From: Siphonodentalium dalli
Taxonomy: Eukaryota; Mollusca; Scaphopoda; Gadilida; Siphonodentaliidae
Length of the DNA: 64,000 bases
Assembly (NCBI GenBank): GCA_032622095.1
Contig: CP136061.1
Span: 121,718,754 to 121,782,753, forward strand
Direction of reading: 5' to 3'
A model generated the notes under the pieces. That model saw only the letters and a program-made list of their open reading frames with translations, was not told the origin of the DNA and did not search any database. Positions 57,645 to 64,000 of this stretch are shown piece after piece; positions within the stretch are counted from its first letter, which is position 1, and the number at the start of each line of letters is the position of its first letter. Both the position numbers and the translations under genes were made by a program.

Positions 57645-58490
57645 TTAGTATCAAATGATAAAATGTGTACGTAACGAGACTATAATACAAATGAAAAAAA
57701 TGGGGAAGGTGGGCGATACGGGGAAATATGTGTTGATACGATGTACCGATATAAATTTGTAGAGCGATAATGACCAATGTTGATATATTATGCATCTCAA
57801 CTCTACTGTTGTGACAAGGCTATAAAATAGGGGGGTGTCAGAATCTTAGTAATCTCTATATAGTGCCAGAATAGTCATTTATGGACTTCTATAGTAGTAC
57901 AATGTAAATTAGCATCAACACAACTATACCGATGAAAAGAAAAATAATAATTTGGGCGGGATTAGATGTTGGGTTGGTTATATGGAGAAAAAGGGGTTCA
58001 TACCGATGAACTGACATAAATTAGTAGAGCGATAGCGATCAATGTTGCCATGTAATGCATCGCGACTGTACTGTAGCAGCAATTATATAAAATTGGGGGG
58101 GGGTCTGAAATTATCTCTTTCTCTATATATATCACCAGAATTATATAGAAAGGAATAGCAATTGATATACGTATACAGTGTAGTAATACCATAGACATAA
58201 GTATCAGATGATAAAATCTGTATGTAACGGGACTATACCGATGAAGAAAAAAATTGGACCGGGATGAGAGGTTGGGTTGATTATATGTGGATAATTGGAT
58301 ATGGGGGTTCATACCGATGAAACGATATAAATTAGTAGAGCGATAAAGACCAATGTTGACCCTTAATCAGGCTATGCGTGGCAAATAGGGGTTGATACGA
58401 TAGACTGAAATAAATTTGTCGAGTGATAATGACCAATGTTGACCTATAAAGTAACGCGACTGTACTGTCGCACAATTATCAGGTAGAACC
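57645..58490. repeat. About 285-bp tandem repeat, 3 copies
   Basis: AGTATCAAATGATAAAATGT, GACTATACCGATGAA, GTTGGGTTGGTTATATGGA, TAGTAGAGCGATAATGACCA followed by ATGTTG, and GCGACTGTACTGT recur in that order from about 57645, 57905 and 58200. Confidence 0.8.
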
Positions 58491-58554
58491 GGTCAAATAT
58501 GGACCCTTGTGCCCAATATGGAGCAGCTCAGAAAACACTCACAGGGCCCTAAAA

Positions 58555-59245
58555 TGTATTTAACATGGGATTTCCCATTCAAATCGATTTATGTCGATAA
58601 AACTGTTAAGCTGAGACTTGGTGTGTCTGCGTGCCATACTTATATATTCTTAAAATGACAGAGTTCAGCACGTAATTATGTTTTAGATGGAAGAAATTAA
58701 TTTTTTCGATGTTAAATTTTAACATAGGATCTCCCATTAAAGTCGATTTATGTCGATAAAACTCCTATTTTAAATTTTTTTTAGCTGAGACTTCGTGTGC
58801 CTATCTAGAATACTTACATAATCTTAATTTAACTAATTTTAACAAGTAATGGTCTTTTAGACTTGAGAAATAAATTTTTATTAAACATCGATTTAAAAAC
58901 AAAAGTTAGGTCAAACTAAACAATTGTTAAAAAAAACGACTAATATCCAATTTATGAGGTTCGAACTTCGAATGCATGTTTAATATACTTATCCGATCTT
59001 AAAATAACTGGATTGTACCAGAAATAAGCTTTCAGACTCGAGAAATTGAATTTTTTAAACATAAAAAAAACGGAAAGAGACAAAAAATCGATTTATGTCG
59101 ATAAAACTGTTATTTTTCAAAAAATTTAAGCTGAAACTTCGTTTGTCCGTGTGTAATACTTGTATATTCTTAAGATAATAGAGTCCAGCACGTAATTATG
59201 TTTTAGATCGAAGAAATTGAATTTTTTTCGATCATAAATTTACAG
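58555..59245. repeat. About 170-180-bp tandem repeat, 4 copies
   Basis: TCGATTTATGTCGATAAAAC (58583, 58745, 59089) followed by AGCTGAGACTTCGTGTG and a TTCTTAAAATAACAGAGT block recur four times. The third copy is the most diverged. No coding content was seen. Confidence 0.8.
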
Positions 59246-60004
59246 CGTGTACGGGTCATCGAGTGCGCTCATTTTGTAAACAAACTATTGTCAATAGTCG
59301 TTTTGGTCATACTAAACCTTTTTCGACCGGGACAGCAGATCCGAATAATAGCTAAGATGTATTTAGATAGAATTATCAAAAGAATTTGACCGATTAGGGT
59401 GCATTTTAAGAGAATCGAGTGGAGAAATCTTTGTAACTTTTGCATCAAACACGCGAATTCGACCATGCGCTGTCAGATTAATATTCATGACAACAAATGC
59501 AGGCCTCAAACTCACATTTTTGGAAGGTAAATCCAATATATATATCAAAACAATCCTTCCTAAACACCTTCCAAGATATCCCACAGTTTTAATATATTAG
59601 GACGCAAAAACATTCGAAATGAATGAATTACAATCCATATTGCCTTCGCTTCAATTATCATTGCGGTGACCTACGATTTGAGGCGCCTTGTTTACGATGT
59701 CATTTGCGTTGCTCCCCAACCCTTTCGAGTTTCAACGGCATTTCAATTGGTTGAAATTAAAAAATTTCACAAGTTCCACATCAACCTATATACTTTAGCA
59801 GTACCTTTTAGTTTTATCAGTTATAACTATAATTTTATTGACAATACGAGCTCAGCATCATAATATGAAACTGTTTATGGCGGTGTTATCCAAACGTGTG
59901 CTTTGATAATGATTATAATTTTATTTTGCGATCAAACGTCAGTGCAGCTCAGCAGAAACGCATGGGCACTAGTTCAGTTCAGCAAAGTCCTACGATCATA
60001 GTAC
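59246..60004. other. No gene recognised
   Basis: Short frames on both strands (59269-59584 -, 59666-59863 +) have no recognised domain. Confidence 0.4.
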
Positions 60005-60043
60005 ACCCACTAGACGCGGCTATGCCGCGTCGGTCAGTGGGTG
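60005..60043. repeat. Short GC-rich hairpin
   Basis: CACCCACTAGACGCGGC-TAT-GCCGCGTCGGTCAGTGGGTG forms an 18-bp stem with a 3-nt loop and one bulge. It stands next to array copy 2. Confidence 0.85.
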
Positions 60044-60089
60044 AAAAAAACATTGCATTTACTATATACGATTTTATTAAGTCCAAACC

Positions 60090-60333
60090 CGCCTTTGAAA
60101 CTGACTAAAAATTGTTGCTACAAAACTCGACCAGTATTACTACAAAACTCGTTAGCTTGTTTTTTACTACAAAACTCGTCGATATTTTACTACAAAACTC
60201 GTAACCCAAATTACTACATAACTCGTCGATTTTACTACAAAACTCGTGAGCTACCACAAAACTCGTCGATTGTTACTACATAACTCGTGAGCTACCACAA
60301 AACTCGTCAGTTATTACATAACTCGGCGTAACA
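60090..60333 (-). repeat. ACGAGTTTTGTAGTAA array, copy 2 (inverted)
   Basis: Reverse complement of 54150-54357: it starts CGCCTTTGAAACTGACTAAA, continues with TTACTACAAAACTCGTCGA-type units, and ends AACTCGGCGTAA. It has about two more units than copy 1. Together the two copies form a 5.7-kb-spaced inverted pair. Confidence 0.9.
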
Positions 60334-62275
60334 CCTTCCGTGATCTCTCGAACTGTCGCTACGGCATTCGCGCATGTTCGTTTATATTTCCGGTAGAATT
60401 TTTAAAAGGCTGACAAATATTCGAGGTGGATAAAATAAATAGATTTTTAAATCCAAATCTAATAACTCTGAACTTTGAAGAGTGGGAGATCTTAATATTA
60501 GATTTTCCGAAGCGAACATATCACTGCGCACGATTAGACATGTACGGGAGCTGATAGGGGTTGACTTGCACCCCCGGGACTTAATACCCCAATCGATCAT
60601 TTTGTCCCTTATTATGCCCTTCAACATTTAAGCAATGTTAACACCAAAGAAAAAGTGGCTGTTTAGGCTCCAGACAAGATGGCGTCCATCATGGCGGCGT
60701 TTTTCATATCGGAAGTTGTGAAGTATTAAATTCGTTTCATTGCTGATTCCGCGATTTTGTGAAACCATTGCCGGAAGTAACGTGATTTTTCCACAAAAAT
60801 GTTGTGTGAATAAAAATTTCTCCTTCACAGTATACTGTAATTTATGTGTGACGTCACAAGTACGCGCGCCCACCTGTTACCTATACACGACCGAGCTCTG
60901 GCGCGCAAGCGCGCCGAGCGGGGTCGTTATTAATATTCCAACTCATTGGAACCAAAATGACTTGACTCAAAATGGCCGCCAAAATATGGAAAATGGTAGA
61001 TATTGCCCCAGCGTGTCCTGCATTCCCTTCCAAGTTGCGGTTGATGTATAAAATTGGCGATTCTGCCTTCTATATATTGAATACTAACATGTACCATGCA
61101 CATGCACCATGGTTAATTGTTACTATTGTCAACACTGATATTACCAGAAGTATTGGATTTTTCTCTCACAAACTTGACATAAATATCGCCAAAAAATAAT
61201 TCAGGTTTGAACCATTTTTTCAAGTAAAATGTAACTATCTTTGCCATGAAAGGTGTTTATTGTTTGATCTTACTTAAATGTGTCATACTACGGTGTCCAT
61301 AGACCAAATTACTCAAGACGGCTTCCAAAATGGCAACTAAATTTGGTAAACAGATTTTTTACATATATCCCGAACATTATTCTCTGCGTTTTCTGCAAAT
61401 TGTGATTCACTTCGTTAATATACATGTTAGTTAATCAACTGACAATTACATGATCTATTCTGTTTGTCCCAGTTCCTTATGGGGCATGACAAATCCTTTC
61501 AAATTTGAAGTACGGAATTTTGCGGAGAACCTCTTTTGGAATTCTGGCCATATTATAAGTGACTTCACTTAGTCGCGGTGAATCCGCCATTTGGTCTCCG
61601 GAGGTCAAAGTTAACAAGTAGCATCTATTTTTAGCATACGGCTCCAGTCTGGGAATTCCCAAAATAAAATAGCAACAGGTCGTTACCGAATCGCAGGTGC
61701 GAGAACTTCATAAAACTAATTAAACACTCACCCTGGATACATACAATACGTAGGTTTCGCACAGTAGATGGATTGGATGTATCACGTATGTTTTTGGGTT
61801 ATTTTTTTAACGCAAGAACTCGCTATTTATCAGTAACTTTACTTGTGGGAAGTTCGTTGACAAAACAAGGGCGTCTGAATGTCTGCATCGTCACCAGATC
61901 CTAACTCTATAGATGACATGGCCACAAAACAATTCTTAAACACGTAGTTGCACTCAGAATAAATGAAATTAAGCCATAAAATGTTGATAAAAAATTCTCC
62001 CACTCAGCTGTCGAATGTAAACAAATGGATGCTACTTCTCAACTTTGACCTTTTACCGGCTTTTACCGGTGGGTTGGATAAAAAGCTAGGAATCGGACCA
62101 TATAGAACCATCGGCCATCTTGAAAATCGCGACCCAGCAAAAAGGCTTATTGAAACGAAATGGGCAGAACTTTGAGATGGAACTGAGATGAACCACAATC
62201 TTTTGCTATTATGGCCCATCAGGATAAAAAAAATGATGAACTTGATACAGGGTGGATACCAATATGGCAGCCAGG
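60334..62275. other. No gene recognised; isolated AAGATGGC words
   Basis: CAAGATGGCGTCC (60673), CAAAATGGCCGCC (60968), CCAAAATGGCAAC (61325) and GGCCATCTTGAAAA (62109) are scattered here. Open frames below 110 codons lack domains. Confidence 0.4.
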
Positions 62276-63260
62276 GAATTACTGTGTGGTCATAGGTAAG
62301 GTGAATAGATATACGTGAAGTTATTTTATGGTCATGAATGGTGTGAATAGGTACAATGAGTGACTATATGGTCCATGGTGTGTCCATGGTGAAATGTATA
62401 GGTATACAAGGGGTGGCTGTATGATCATTATGTGAGGTGAATCGATATACATGGAGTGGTTGTGTGTTGTATGGTTATGTGTACCCAGTACGGGTGTACC
62501 CGATGTGGCTCTACGGACATTGATGTGGTGTATGGATATAACGAGAGTAGCCGCATGGTCATCTGTGAGTTGTTTGTGTATACATGGAGTGACTCTAGGT
62601 CATGGGTCGGATGTGGGTGTATATGTATATGTATACATGTGTTGTCTGTATGATCATGAATGGGTGTATGGATAAATGGGGAGTGCTTTATGGTTATCGG
62701 TAATGTGTATAGGTGTACATGGACTGAACGGTCATGACTGAAGTATATATGCATACCTGGTCATTGGCAAGCATGTGGGTATATAGGAAGTGCCCTTGTG
62801 GTAACGGGTGAAATGTATATTTATATATACCGTGGATGTATTATCATCCGTGGGTTCATAGGGAGTAGCTGTATGACCATGGATGACGTGTATGAGTATA
62901 CATCGAGTTGCTGAATTGTCATGTGTGAGGTGTATATGCAAGTATGGAATGTATGAGTGGTCGTGTGTGTGGGTATTTGTATATCTGGAAGGGCTGTGTG
63001 GCCATTGGTGAGGTGTACAATGTATACATGGAATGACTCTGTGGAGATGGGTGGGCTGTATGTGCATATATCGATTGGTTATATGACTCCGGGTATACAT
63101 ACATTTTTGGAACAGCAGAGAACGTATGGGATATATGTGAAAACTCCCTATATATCCACACGCCCACCAATGACCATCAAGCATAATCCATGTATGCATA
63201 TACACTTATATCGTGACTGTACAATCGTTCTATGTACACCTGTATATATATACACCCACA
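62276..63260. repeat. Degenerate 50-70-bp minisatellite rich in GTATACATGGAGTG
   Basis: Phrases such as TGTATGGTCATGTGTGAGGT followed by GTATATGTATACATGGAGTG recur about 15 times. The array yields long low-complexity frames on the minus strand (62732-63205, 157 codons of H/T/Y/I-rich text), which are artefacts. Confidence 0.85.
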
Positions 63261-64000
63261 TGTGCCGAGGTATTTCGTCATGCAAAGAGTAAAATCCAAG
63301 ATGGCCGCTGGCAGCCATATTTTTCAAAGAAATTAGGGAACATTCGATGTCTCCCACCTAGAGCATATCTATTAATTTTCAAAATAATTTGCCAATAAAT
63401 GCGGGTTGCACTGTGTGCCGATTATATTACTGCACATTTTAAATCCAAGATGCATGCTGCGGTCACCCAGAAGATCCATATGAAGGTGACGATCGGATGA
63501 GCGATGTGCTCTATAGCGTATGTCTAATGCAATGCAAGGAGTAAAATCCAAGATGGCCGCGGTCGTCCGTGTTTTTACAAGAAATTCAGGAAAATTCGAT
63601 GGCTCTATGATCGGATGAGGGATGTGGTCTTTCATGTGCGCCAAAGGATTTAGTCACGCAAAGAATAAAATCAAAGATGGCTGATGTCGGCCATGTTTTT
63701 CATCAAAATTGTTCAAATTATATGGCTCCCATCTAGATGTGATCCTAAGCATGCCTATTAATTTTCAAAATAAATGTGAGCTGCAGTGTGTGCCGATGGC
63801 TGCACATTTTAAATCCAAGATGGATGCTGCGGTCCTGTTTTTAACGAACTCCCATCTAGAGGTCATCCAAAGATCCATATAAGGTTTGGTGACGATCGGA
63901 TCAGGGGTGTTATGGCTGCTTCCGGCGGCAACGTTTTTGATCGAAATTCGTTTTAAATCGATAGCACTCATGTAACGGTCACCCCGAAGATCAAAATGAA
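63261..64000. repeat. Tandem repeat with AAATCCAAGATGGCCGC core, runs off the window
   Basis: GAGTAAAATCCAAGATGGCC lies at 63286, 63537 and (as AATAAAATCAAAGATGGCTG) 63664; TTTAAATCCAAGATG.ATGCT lies at 63438 and 63809. Shared blocks AAAGATCCATAT.AAGGT and GTGACGATCGGATGAG imply a unit of about 250-370 bp. The array is inverse in orientation to the 160-bp satellite at 3884-5000, with which it shares only the CCAAGATGGCCGC core. Confidence 0.8.

Noticed and set aside
62732-63205. 157-codon minus-strand frame
   Set aside because: It runs through a degenerate minisatellite and reads as repeated H/T/Y/I-rich text.

Overview
The window looks like AT-rich, intron-containing nuclear DNA from an invertebrate animal. 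A spliced multi-exon gene, a CR1-type LINE, a tRNA-derived SINE, many short inverted-repeat DNA transposons and many satellites support this. Nothing seen is prokaryotic, and I recognised no tRNA, rRNA or CRISPR array. The repeat style resembles lophotrochozoans such as molluscs, but I cannot assign a species.

Only one host gene is supported: a rolling stone-like multi-pass membrane protein on the + strand. Three exons (30687-30915, 50581-50709, 51433-51881) have matching splice phases (0/1, 1/1, 1/stop) and together give 268 residues. The first exon, carrying the start codon, was not found. The intron between the first two exons is about 19.7 kb and holds much of the repeat content of the right half of the window.

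Layout: 1-2.7 kb, a direct-repeat-flanked composite holding a piggyBac-like TTAA element that carries a 142-bp satellite. 3.5-5 kb, a SINE and a 160-bp satellite. 5.4-8 kb, a 2.64-kb TTAA-flanked element with a THAP-like coding fragment (Kolobok-like); its internally deleted derivatives lie at 13.4-14.4 and 40.2 kb. 9.6-10.3 kb, a minisatellite. 11.1-11.6 kb, a CR1 3' fragment. 15.4-17.7 kb, nested inverted-repeat elements. 18.5-20.5 kb, a 2.05-kb foldback transposon whose ends begin CACAGTGG and which has a 5-bp target duplication. 20.7-25.15 kb, a nearly full-length but frameshifted CR1-like LINE. 25-30.6 kb, palindromes and minisatellites. 30.7-51.9 kb, the gene and its intron. 52-64 kb, MITEs, hairpin elements and at least seven tandem-repeat families.

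The strongest non-routine signals are the TTAA-specific element set (Kolobok-like and piggyBac-like copies abutting on shared TTAA sites), the CACAGTG-ended foldback element, a family of 60-80-bp-arm palindromes, a recurring AATAAAGAGCGTT motif, and an AAGATGGCCGC motif that recurs in unrelated satellites. Family assignments rest on reading motifs by eye; no database search was possible.
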